A DNA stretch of 64,000 nucleotides, taken from NCBI RefSeq assembly GCF_954871325.1, contig NC_088776.1, positions 9,121,985 through 9,185,984 of the forward strand. The letters run 5' to 3'. The notes beneath the pieces were generated by a model. That model ran no database searches, was not told the DNA's origin, and was given only the letters and a program-made list of their open reading frames with translations. Position numbers and translations under genes: made by a program. The stretch comes from Gordionus sp. m RMFG-2023. Taxonomy: Eukaryota; Nematomorpha; Gordioida; Chordodea; Parachordodidae. The stretch's first letter is position 1. The number at the start of each line of letters is the position of its first letter. Shown in pieces: positions 1 through 11,412 of the stretch.

Positions 1-31
1 TAAAATGTAGTTTGTAATTATGTTTTAATGA

Positions 32-3000
32 ATGCCGTGCGTTAGAATATACCGAGAAATAATTCTGTATTCAGTTTTGTTATGGCAATTCCGACATATT
101 TTATTGGTAATTGCTTCGACCATTTATTTCGATATATGTCATAATAAAGATCATACAATTTTCAGTTCAAATAATAGTATTAACAAACACCCTTATTGTA
201 GTGAAGATAATATAATTTATAAAAATCAGCCTTCTAAAACACATAAGCCAGATATCACAGACCAACTTATCAATGATCAATCTTATTTCGCATACGATGC
301 TCATATTATCGATTCTGGTTAGTTGAATACTAATATTTATGATTATGAGAATCAAATTTTTTTTTAAATCGTAAATTTTATTAAGTTTATGATATCTACC
401 TTCATTTTTTAATTATTCTATTTGATTACTTGAATTTTTTAAAAGAATATATAATCATTTACAATGATTACCATTCAACTAACAAGCGTAAAGAGTTGTT
501 ATATGAAATATCATTATCCTGTGATCTAACTCGCGATAAAACCATATGGAATATAATAGCTCGTAAACAAAATAATCCTTTTGCTTACAAATATCCAAGC
601 GACTTTGACATAGTAAGCATTTAATTATTATATTTTATATATAAATAAAATATGATTATACATTTAACCTTTAAGTTATGAACATTTTTTATTGAGCGTA
701 TAATTGAAATTTATAAACATTTAGTCAATCAATCATAATTGTATAAATCAAAAATAAACTTTAAAATGGATCAATCAGATCGCTCTAAACTTAACCAACA
801 TATCGTCTGGATTTATTGAACGACAAATCGCATGCTTTAATCAAGATCCTCGTGTCAAAAAAATTATTCCACATTTTAGAGTCACCCGAAAACTTTTACA
901 TTCCCCAAACGATATTAATACTGAAATATTTTATTATCAAAATGAGTTCAAGGGAAGGAGGAAACGAATGTCTTTACCATATTCTTTTAATTCCAATGAC
1001 AGATACACCGATAAAAAAGACTTTAAGAGTTGGTTTTCTCCTTCTACAAACAAGAATAAAATGAGACGTCCTCTTCAAATGAATAGTCAATTCGAGCAGA
1101 AAGTATAATTTTTTTTTCAACTTCACACTTAATTAATCTCTTTGAAAACATTATTTTATATATAAAAAATTAAAATGACAGCAATAATCATTTATAGGTC
1201 TAATTTATTGTATGAATTACTTTTAGTTTTATCCGACAAATCAAAGATTAGTTTAATAAATTGTAACAAATATTATTAGATATCTCATCTCCTGGGAGCC
1301 GACATTCTATGGTCCCTCAATGTAACAGGACGTGGTGTAAGGGTTGGCGTCTTTGATACAGGTCTTTCTTCCCCGCACCATCCTCACTTTCGTAGGATCG
1401 CAGGCGTCACCGATTGGACTTACGAATCACTCACTTCCAGCCCTACATTTGATAATAGAGACGAATTTGTAAATAGTGGGCCGGAAATTGTAGGAGCAGT
1501 GAGCAGACGGCACGCAGCTGGGGTCGATACCCTTGGTCACGGAACATTTGTGGCCGGGGTTATTGCAGGCTGTTCCGATGTGTGCCCTGGGCTGGCCCCT
1601 GATGCCGAGCTTTATATTTTTAGAGTTTTTACTGGTTCGCAAATATCTTACACATCGTGGTATCTGGATGCCTTCAATTATGCCATCATCAAGAAAATTC
1701 ACGTTTTGAACTTAAGCATAGGAGGTCCCGACTTTCTGGATCACCCATTTCTCGATAAAGTTTGGGAGATGAGCGCCAACAACATGATAATGGTTTCCTC
1801 CATTGGGAACGATGGTCCAATAGCAGGATCTTTAAATAATCCTGCCGATATGATAGACGTTATAGGAGTGGGGGCCATCGTTTTTAATGACAAATTAGCT
1901 CCATTCTCATCTCGAGGAATGACTAATTGGGAATTGCCATATGGATATGGCAGGGTCAAACCAGATATATTAACTAACGGTTTTGTTTACGGTACCGGAA
2001 TTAACGGAGGTTGCCGATCTTTGTCTGGAACGAGCGTTGCCTCACCAGTGGTTACAGGAGCTGTAGCTTTATTACTTAGCGCCATCTTTAAATATTATAA
2101 CGATACCCGTCAAACCAACCTAAAACTTCACAACGTCGCCCTCATAAAACAATTACTGATGGCCGGCGCATCCCGCCTCCCCTCAATTTCCATGTTCGAT
2201 CAAGGACATGGAAAAATGGATTTGCTCAAATCTTATCAACTCCTTCAAGCTTACGCGTTTTCTTCTTTTAATGGTCATAATAGTTCTTCCTATGATAATT
2301 TTGATGACACTAACGATGATAAATCTAATGCTCAAAATGTTAAAAATGTCACAATTTCGCAAAAAATCTCCGATAATATCGAAAATAACTCTAAAAAGAT
2401 TATTAATATAATTGAGAGTACTCATATAAGAAACCTTAAAACTCTCGATAAAATTTATAAGATTCGATATGGAAGATTGATTCCTTCTCTCTCTCCTCCT
2501 TATTTAGATACGGCCGGTGCTTCAGAATGTCCTTATATGTGGCCATTTTGTTCTCAACCTATTTACTTAACCGCTCAGCCCTTGATAGTTAATATTACCA
2601 TATTAAATCCCGTTGCTTCTGCCAGTACATTAGTTGATAAACCCACCTGGCATCCTTATTCCCGCGAAAATGGCAAATACTTACATATCAATGTGGCTCA
2701 CTCATCCCCGGTCCTATGGCCTTGGTCCGGTTGGATAGCCATTCGCGTGACGGTTAACCAGCTTACAGCCCCACCTTTATGGGAAGGAGTAGCTTGTGGT
2801 CAAATCAATCTAACCTTACGCCATATTGGAGCCGATATCGATACTGTTTCCAGTACTAGTACAGTAATATTTCCACTGAGAATTAGAATTGTAAGAAAAC
2901 CGCCTCGTGATAAAAGACTTCTATGGGACCAGTTCCATAACCTCAATTATCCTCCTGGTTTTTTTTAAACTTGATTTCTATTATATTACAAAATGCAAAG

Positions 3001-6000
3001 CCTTCACCATCTACGAGTGAAGAGTTTGAATATAAAGATATAATTTGTATAATAAATTGTTTCTACAGTAGTGGCCACCTTAAAATTATCTCAAAACATC
3101 CTTGAATAAATAACTTAATTTCAGTTTTTATTTTGCACATATATTTTTTAATATTCATATTGGAATAGGTTAGATTGCTTAATAATATTTCGGAGGAGGC
3201 TTAGATTATAACGCAGCTTTCGAGTCCCATAATAATGTTTAAAATATACAAACAAAAATTGAACGTTTTAAAATGCTTTTTTCAAAAAATTTAGAATTTT
3301 TTTTTAACGTTTTTACATTCAAAATTTTTTCATGCGGGTAGTTGTATATTTTTTTTGCCATTTAATATATAAATGACGTAATAGGTAAATATATAAATAA
3401 TCATATTTTTAGCAAATGGACATTGCTTTTTTCATACGGTAGTTTAACCTATATTCACAATTAGCGGCGAAGAATACAATATTATATTTCTATAATATTT
3501 GTATACTTCGTCGCGAATTCGTGCTAACTGTGGGCGCAGGGTTGGCGACATTTTTATGGGCATGTCGAACTGATGGGTATAACCTTTCAGTTCTATTCCG
3601 GTTTTTAGTTTGAAATTTTAAAACGATTTGGTTCCATTTCGATTATTTTTGAACAACTTTATATCTGTTTAATAAATCAGGTTTATTACGGTTTTTATAA
3701 GTTTTGGGTTTTTTAAATTAATCATGATATATTTTATTAATTGACTCTTAATAATGTGATAAAAAAATATTTAAAAATTACTTACAAATAACAGGCAAAC
3801 AAAATTATTTTATTGGAATAAGAAATAACAAATTACATGATATATATATTAGAGGTCTGCATTGGGCGGAGTTTCGGCCTGCCCGCTCACCCATCTAAGT
3901 GGGCGGGTAAAAAATTTTTAAAACGGGCAGGCGAGCAGTCGAGTTAAAAAAATTTCAAACTATGAGCAGGTGGGTGGGTGAGTTAAGGAATAACAATGGG
4001 CAGGCGGGTTAAAAAAATTTTAAATCATTTAAGTAAATATTAATAAAAAATTGTTCATATGAACTTTTTTGAATATTAAAAATTAAAATGTCCTTTTTTG
4101 GTATCATAAAAACTTTTTTATATATTTAAAACTACTTTGTTTGAAACGACAAGAAAGAGATTTGCCAAAGCTATCAAGATTAACAAGAAAAATATTAGCG
4201 ATTCCTGCAACTAGTGCTTCTTCTGAACGAGGATTTAGCATTGCTGGAAGGGTTTTAGAACAAAGAAGAACGTGTTTGAATCCAGAAAATGTTGATTCAT
4301 TATTATTTTTACATTATTAATTACACATAATATCAATTTTATATTTATAATATTTTCATAAATATTTTATTTGATCAAATAAATTATCCATAATTTAAAT
4401 TGAATATTTTTTAATGCTTACTTAATATAGTAATTTCCTAAAACCTTTTTATAGAATATCTGAAATTTTTTTTATTAGATGCCTAAAAAATTGAAAGAAT
4501 CGCCATAATTAAATTTGATAATAGCGGGCTTATTTTAAATTTTTTTTATAAATAATGGGTGGGCGGGTAAAATTTTAGACTAATGGGCGGGTGGCTAAGG
4601 AATTTTATACTAATGGGCGGGTGGCTAAGGAATTTTATACTATTGGGCGCGCTGGCGCGTATATTTTTTGAAAATTATGGGCGGGCTGGACAGGCGGGTT
4701 AAATTTTTTAAAACATTGAGTGGGCGGGCTTAAGGTCCAAAAACCCGCCCAATGCAGACCTCTAATATATATATCATAAGTACGTTATAAATTTATACTA
4801 TATTTAAAAAAGTATTATTTAGTATCGTGTGGTTAAATCACTCGTTTTTAAACAATTTTTAAAAACGGTTAACTTAATATTTTATACATAAAAATATTAT
4901 GCAAGCCTAAAGATTTAGCTCATAGATGGCACTAAGTTTGGACATATATTCGCAAGATCTTAATAATTGCGTAATATTTTTTTTCCTGAATTAAATATTG
5001 AGTTAGCCTTTAAAAATCTGGCTCAAATCGAGTTACTATTTAAAATTAAAAATATATTATCAAAACCCTCTAAAAGTCCGAAATTTATAACTGTTCATTT
5101 CAGTTTCGTAAACCCACCCTAAACATTATAAAAGAGATAAATGAGCATCCATAATTAAAATAATGAATGTTGATTATATATATATATTAATCTCCAATAG
5201 ACCTAAGCGAGCTGGACCTAATTTTGATATTATTTTCTGGATTGATCTAAAAAAAGAATTAATTATACTATTTTTTATATTATTAATTAACATTTATAAT
5301 ATTATCCAAATAAAATTTTAATTGATAATTTTTAAACTCTTCTTTTCAATATTTGAATTCATTTTTCTCATATCCGCCGCCTTCACCTTTATCCACGTCA
5401 TCTTAGGCATTCCTCGAGGACTTGATCCTCCTACTTATTTAACCAGTCATCTTTTATCTTACGTTCCACGTGTCCAAACCATCTAAGTTTATTTCTTCTC
5501 ATGGGCACTCCAATCACTTCAATTCCCATTCTTGCATTAAACAATATTTGTAAAATGTATTTTTGGTTTTCATATATCTAATCGCTAAAATTTTTGGATT
5601 TTCATGCAACAGTAGATTTGATTATCCAATTTTTTCAAACACTATGCTATGACCTTAGCATAGAGATCAGTAAAATCTCTTTAGTACATATAATACATAA
5701 TATAACATTATATGTTCAAAAAAAGGTTATCTACCCCGTGATAATTTACTCCACAAAGAAGAACCAATGGACTGGAATGGTGATCATCTTCACACTAATT
5801 ATCGTGGATTTTACAATCACGTGCGTAGACAGGGTTACTACGTGGAAGTTTTGGCGTCACCTATCACGTGCTTTGATCCACTTGACTACGGAGCACTACT
5901 GCTGGTTGATTCCGAGGAAGAATTCTGGCCTGGAGAGGTGCATAAACTTCGCGGGGATGTGGAAAATGCAGGGTTGTCTTTAATTGTCATAGGAGAATGG

Positions 6001-9000
6001 TATAATACGACCGTTATGAAACGGGTCAAATTTTACGACGAGAATACCAGGTTTGTTTATATATTCATTATAATTGGTAGTTAATGTCCAAAAATTCAAG
6101 TTAGCAATTCTATAAAGTCTTATTTTTATTTTATATGTTAATCAATCTATATATATTGATCAAAATTTAGCCATCAATCCGCTCTTATGTGGTCACCTTA
6201 TTATATGGAAGTTTCGCTTAGTTTGAGAGAGATAAAAATAATTGAGAAAATTAAAGAAAGATTTTTTTTTAAATATATATAACTTTTTGTGTTTATAACA
6301 AAAAGGCATTGGTGGATTCCCGACACTGGAGGGGCTAATGTACCAGCCCTTAACGAATTACTCTCCCCCTGGAATATAAGTTTGGGGGATCAAGTTTACG
6401 AGGGTCAATTTTCGATCGCCAAACATATAGTCCATTTTTCTTCCGGTACTTCAATTACAAATTTTCCTTCCCATAATTCTTACCTGTTCACACCGAATCT
6501 TAAAGATCAAGGTATTTAATGTTTGGACGATATCGTGATGAATAATACATATTTTAAAAATTGCATAATTGAAGTTCCAAAATAAATTTAATTTTTTTTT
6601 TTGAAATATTTTTATGGGGCTAAAAGGTTATTCCGTTATCAACGAAGGTTCTAAACAAAACTCCCTAAAATTCATAGTAAAGACCGTCCCAGTTTTGGGT
6701 TTGTATCAAACGCTAAACAATGAGAAGGATACAAATACTAAAGGCAAGATTAAACCAGGCAGGATAGTTGTCTATGGAGATTCTAATTGTTTGGATAGTT
6801 TGAGAATGACAAAAGGTTATAATCTTTTATATTAAATTTTTTTATCCCTTTCATGTCGATTTTTATTATAAGAAGATACAATGATGGATTATTTAATACA
6901 TATTTTGTTTTCGTATATCATCATTTTCAATCAAATAACCATTATATCTTGTGTTATCAAACCGGCGAAGCCCATTCTCGAGGCAACCCTAGGATAAATG
7001 CTTATTATGAAACTATTCTAACTCTAACAGATCCAAATGATATTTAAAATGTCAAACAACTCTACATTTATATAACAACCCTTAGATTGTTTTGGCTTAT
7101 TGGACGACTTACTAACTTATGCTACTCAAGGTGTTCTAAGTCCCGAACTTATAGCTAATGCTGACAACTACACCTTCGATGTACCCGTTGTTTTCCCCAC
7201 CAGACTTCCTGGCAATAAATTGCATAGATATTCTAAAGTTCTAGCTTCTGTGGGAAGTTTTACACCCACTCTGGAAAGTAATTTATCATATATTGTATAT
7301 TTTTTAAAATATTTACATAAATCGTAATAAAGTTAGAAAAATATTGAGGCTTAAATTTTTTTTAAAAACTATTTGATTTAAATTTTAAAAATAAGATAGG
7401 GTTTAAATCAGGGGCCTGGAACCAAACGTTTTCGGGGAACGGAATTTGGGAGTGGAACATGAAATGAAAATAACAGGGATCCTGGGAACGTTCCGAAAAA
7501 TAATAATAGCAACTCATAGAAATTCGTTTTTCACTTTCTTAATTCCAGTTTTATTCACATAACAATATTATTACCCATCATTTAGCATTATTATATGATT
7601 TTTAAGAATTACGGAATGTTTTTGATACATTGAATGGAACATTTTTTTGAAACAAAACACGAACCTAAAAGGCCTTTTTTCCAAGTGCCTGGTTTGAATT
7701 GAATAATTTTTTTAGTGATGTTTTTACTATCTTTCATGAAATTAATAAAGTTTAATTAGATTTTATCTTAATATCTAATGAACGCTGTTTATGTTTTGCC
7801 TCATCTACCATTTGATCTTTTGTCTCACAGACCTTAAATGGGATGTTTGTTTCTATATTTTTTTCGCGTTTCTGATTTTTAACATGTATTTGTTTTAGTG
7901 ATGGTCAACGTTCCTGATTTCTCGATTTGGACCGAACCATTTAAAACCGATTTCTCGATCTGTTTTTGTAATGTCTTTGGTTCAGTTTGGTTTGAACCGA
8001 AAGAAAAATTATATATTGTCATTTTTTAAAAAATAATTATCAAATAAATTTTAATAATATCAAGAAGTCTCAGAATCTTTTCAAGTTTTATTCATACGCT
8101 AAACTAGATCCTACCTTTTTATTCATATATTAAGTGTACTCTTACTAAATATTATCTACCATTAACGACGTTAAAATCTAAAATGTAAGCTTAAACTGTG
8201 ATAAAATATATAAATAGATTTTGGAAATTCAAGTTAAATAATTTCTAAATCTCACTTGGCAAAAAGAATTTAAAGTCAGTGTTTCAAAAAGGTATATTAG
8301 ATTCGATTAAAATTATGATTTATGAATACATTTATATATATCATATACAATAGAGCATAACCATTAGTAATATTAGTAGTGGTTATCTTATTTTATATTT
8401 ATCCTTTATTTAAATATCTATCTTTGCCTGTGTAATTGGAATATTCTTATTAGCTAGGATTATTTGAAAATTCAAACAACTATGGTTCTTTGCAAGCAAT
8501 CTCTAAAGCAGGCGACCTAGTACCTTAGAAAATTATCAAGCAAAAGGATAAAATCTATTATATGGGTCTAGGCTCAAAAATGGAATAATCTAAAATTTTA
8601 CATCAAACCTTATTGAAGATTATATTATTATTCTAAATAATGTTTTTGCTGTTGTGTTAGGCTTAGGCCTAGTTATAGCAAACGCGACAATAGTGGGACA
8701 TCGCATCACTTTCAAAATACCAAAGGTTAAATTATACAGCTTATGCCATATTTTAACAATGAATTATCACGTAATTGACATCGCGGTTACTACATATATT
8801 TACAAATAGATGAAATTTTATATGTGTATTTAAAACCAGATTCAGGGTTTGGTCTTTAGAATCTGTCTCTCTGTTCCGTTTTTAAATATCCTCTCTGAAC
8901 CGGACTTAACCATGACCTTTGCTAGTTTAAATTATACGTTCAATTTTTTGCTTCCCTTTCCATTAATGTATAAACCAAAAATATATACAAAACTAGACCA

Positions 9001-10145
9001 GAAGCTTGCCTTTCCCCATCCCGATAAAAATTTGGTATCGACACCCCATCCGGACGATTCTGACAAAGCCAATACATACCACAGCAAAAAACTTACAAAT
9101 GATAAAAAAATAAATAACGCTATGACAGCTAATAAAAACTATAACGAGGAAAAACGAAACACTGATATCATAAAAAAGGATAAAGATAAAAATGTCACGA
9201 TCGATAACGATGACGTGGGTTTACATATGAATATCCTTAAAAATGTCAACGATAACATAATCCATAATAATGGCAGCCAGGAAACGATCCCCCTCAATTT
9301 GAAACCTTTACCTTCCTGCCAGGAGAATTCCAAGCGTTTATCGTTTTTCTCTCCAGCCTTGGGCCGACCTTTAGACCTTAAATTTAGTCAACAACTTTCA
9401 CATCTCCGCGGGCCCTTCGCTACATTTTTAGCGGAACGTGGTGATAAAAAGGGAGTTGATTCTACGATACTTAAAGAAGTTAAAGATACGATAAATGTGA
9501 GTTTTTTAAAAAATATATGAGCAATAGGATTTTAAATTAGAATTATTGGTAAATATAAATTTAGTTGTTTTTTTGGGGGGGGGGGGGGGTAATATTACGA
9601 ACGAACGTTTTATTTATTTACTAAATCATTTTTAATTTTCACTTATTGCACAAAATAATAAATAATTAAAGATTGCTCTACAAATGAAAAATTTGGCACA
9701 AACAACTCCCGTATCTATTCGAGACATTTCATCCATTCCTCCTTTAATTCGCGATTATGCCCCAAATAATTATGGTGAGGAAAGCTTATTGGATACTAAC
9801 CATTCCATCGGAATCATTTATTATCTTTTATCATATCTCCGGATCTCTCCGACATTCCCTTTCGTCCCCGTCAAATCTTTATGCTTACTAGGAATATTTC
9901 TTTTCCTAGTCACTCTAGTAAAATTTTACCGCAGTTACGTAAAAATAAATCGCAATCATGACGCCGATAAATCTGGCCGCAAAAGATTTCACAAAAAAAC
10001 CAGTATTCTGCCCAACTGTTTTAAAAATTTATATCCAACCCTCCGACAAAAGTTTCAGAAATTTGTTGAGGGAGATGCGGTCAATCAAAGAGTAGCTTCT
10101 AATGAAAAGGCTTGTATAAACAAAAAGGGAAGGCGTAAAAAATAG
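32..10145 (+). CDS. MBTPS1: Membrane-bound transcription factor site-1 protease (S1P, subtilisin/kexin family)
   Basis: Golgi subtilase that cleaves SREBP, ATF6 and other luminal substrates after R-X-(L/V/I)-Z. Exons: 32-317, 446-612, 779-1102, 1280-2957, 5726-6050, 6306-6511, 6627-6815, 7086-7294, 8846-9496, 9672-10145. All phases agree, giving about 1502 aa against about 1052 in human. An N-terminal hydrophobic signal segment is followed by a propeptide with an RKLL motif that fits autoprocessing. The catalytic triad is Asp285 (FDTGL), His346 (GHGTF) and Ser511 (GTSVASP), with oxyanion Asn436 (SIGNDG). A transmembrane segment near 9880-9945 precedes a basic tail. Extra length comes from about 30 aa before the His motif, an Asn/Asp-rich insert near 2250-2480, and a Lys/Asn/Asp-rich luminal stretch in exon 9. 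The conserved CFWLLD reads CFGLLD. The exon 8 end (7294 or 7277) and exon 9 start (8846 or 8840) are the least certain joins. Confidence 0.95.
3850..4764 (+). mobile_element. hAT element remnant with intact inverted ends
   Basis: The ends are perfect inverted copies of TAGAGGTCTGCATTGGGCGG. The flanks are ATATATAT on both sides, which fits an 8-bp hAT target duplication, although the motif is low complexity. Subterminal GGGCGGG-rich repeats line both sides. Bases 4147-4320 encode 57 residues plus a stop, with the hAT C-terminal dimerisation signature ([20 protein letters not shown], then [13 protein letters not shown] and [11 protein letters not shown]). The rest of the transposase is gone, so this is an internally deleted, non-autonomous copy. 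A related copy lies at 24433-27943. Confidence 0.88.
4147..4320 (+). pseudogene. hAT transposase C-terminal dimerisation fragment
   Basis: One open frame carries the [10 protein letters not shown] and GRVLEQRR motifs of the hAT dimerisation domain and ends at its natural C-terminal stop (TAA 4318-4320). No upstream catalytic (RNase H-like) region can be read, so it is a truncated remnant inside the element at 3850-4764. Confidence 0.85.
5371..5545 (-). pseudogene. LINE ORF2 3' fragment
   Basis: On the minus strand a short frame reads [16 protein letters not shown], followed after a frame change by [15 protein letters not shown]. This is the LRWFGH ... GRPK-W C-terminal signature of RTE/Jockey-like LINE polymerases, also present in the intact LINE at 24704-27640 (LRWYGHTMRRP ... 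KRGRPKLQW). The fragment is 5'-truncated and decayed, lies antisense within the MBTPS1 intron, and differs in sequence from the intact LINE. Confidence 0.7.
6952..7047 (+). other. Coding-like stretch inside MBTPS1 intron 7
   Basis: About 30 codons ([20 protein letters not shown] and on) read open with a G+C content like the neighbouring exons rather than the intron. No S1P orthologue I know has this segment. I find no GT donor between it and the following stop codon, so it is not an obvious cassette exon. It could be a relic exon or a captured gene fragment. Confidence 0.3.
7295..8845 (+). other. MBTPS1 intron 8, AT-rich with short repeat debris
   Basis: A 1.55 kb intron. Bases 7410-7665 are GGAACG/GGAAC-rich with weakly inverted ends (GGGGCCTGGAACC against CCAAGTGCCTGG read inversely) and could be a small MITE. 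Bases 7903-8010 hold mirrored GGTTCGGTT-type motifs. I see no gene in the rest. Confidence 0.35.
9577..9590. repeat. Poly-G run in MBTPS1 intron 9
   Basis: A run of about 13 G in an otherwise A/T-rich intron. Similar runs of G or C occur near 15787, 19999, 23378, 31205, 36346, 41278, 46684, 49936 and 55660. Confidence 0.95.
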
Positions 10146-11412
10146 GTCATTTTTTTAAGCTCTAAAATCAGGTGGTGTTTGATGCATTTTGGGGTTGCTA
10201 TAGCAAAAAAATTTTTAAAAAATTCTTCTCGTTTAGTTGACTTATTTTCAACGAATTAAATCACAATCAATCATTGAGCGTTTATAACATAATAATTACA
10301 ATTTATCGATCATATGATTTCTTTGAACATAGTAATTTATTTTTTGAATTTATATAATAGAATGGGGATTAAATAAATTTTAAATAATAAAAAAAAATGT
10401 TGATACTTATACCTTCTTACGTAATAATAATGTCTCAGATACAAGATACTCTTTTTTTTATTAAAAAATTTATGTTTGTATACAAAATTTGTGAGCTCGG
10501 TATATAGCGCACCCGGGTTTTTGGAAATTTTTTCTGAACTCAATAACATTTTAAAAGTCTCCGAAAAATAACTAACATAAAAGAAAATCACTTTTTAAAA
10601 TTTATTTTAAATAAGAGAAAATCGAAAAGGGTCAAAAATAAGAAAGGAAACTCGAAAAAGATCAAAATAAAAATATGAGGTAAAAAAGGAAATAAATTTT
10701 AAAAAAGTAAGGGAAAAGGTCAAATAAAATGAGGTATAAAAGGAAAGAAAATCGAAAAGGGTCAAAAAAGGAGGTAAAGGGAAGAGAATCTTAAAAATTG
10801 GGTTAAAATAAAAGGATCTAAAAAAATTGTTTTTAAATTTAAAAAAAATTAATAATCGCTGGAGAAATAAATTAAAAATTATTAAAAAAAATACTCAATT
10901 GAGTTTTTTTTGTGATCTTGCGTGGAGTATTAATTGTATTTTGCGTAGTTTAAGCAGTTTTTAAAAAATATTCTTAGTCTAATAATGCTGTATATGAGGA
11001 CTATCAACCATTTTTGTCATTAAAATCATTGCCGTCATCTTTTTACATAAAAATTAAGTAATAAAGAAGAAACCTTAATATTAAAAAAGCCATCAATGAA
11101 GAGAATTCATTTTTATTTATAAATAACAGATATTAAATTATATAATTGATTGATTACATTTAACAATACATATCAAAAAATTCACTAAAAATATCTTCGT
11201 CGGATCAAATCACATAGGATTAGTTTCTGGTTAAAAATCATATGAATCAAATCACATAGGATTAGTTTCTGGTTAAAAATCATATGAATCAATTCAATAT
11301 AAAATTTAAATATAATATCGAGTTTTCAATATATGAGGAATATAAAGAATTTTTAAAAATAATCCTTTCAGTGATTTTTTTTAAACAAATTATCTAACTG
11401 GACTGGCATTCA
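10146..11412. other. Convergent intergenic gap between MBTPS1 and KLHDC4
   Basis: This 1.27 kb gap contains the 3' ends of two converging genes. A purine-rich stretch at about 10605-10830 repeats GAAAAGGGTCAAAA-type units. A 42-bp unit is duplicated in tandem at 11204-11290. No open frame of note and no RNA gene was seen. Confidence 0.6.
11204..11290. repeat. 42-bp tandem duplication
   Basis: The block containing CACATAGGATTAGTTTCTGG occurs twice head to tail without change, just past the 3' end of KLHDC4. The identity suggests a recent event. Confidence 0.9.

Larger units (their letters stand above)
2958..5725 (+). other. MBTPS1 intron 4 with transposon debris
   Basis: This 2.8 kb intron holds an imperfect palindrome at about 3452-3537 (the arms CACAATTAGC and GCTAACTGTG face each other), the hAT element at 3850-4764, a dispersed-repeat copy at about 4840-5045 (shared block around CTCATAGATGGC), and a LINE 3' fragment at about 5371-5545. 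Outside these I see only A/T-rich sequence. Confidence 0.7.

Noticed and set aside
10337-10591. 84-aa minus-strand frame between MBTPS1 and KLHDC4
   Set aside because: It is Lys/Phe/Tyr-rich like random A/T DNA and unrelated to either gene model.
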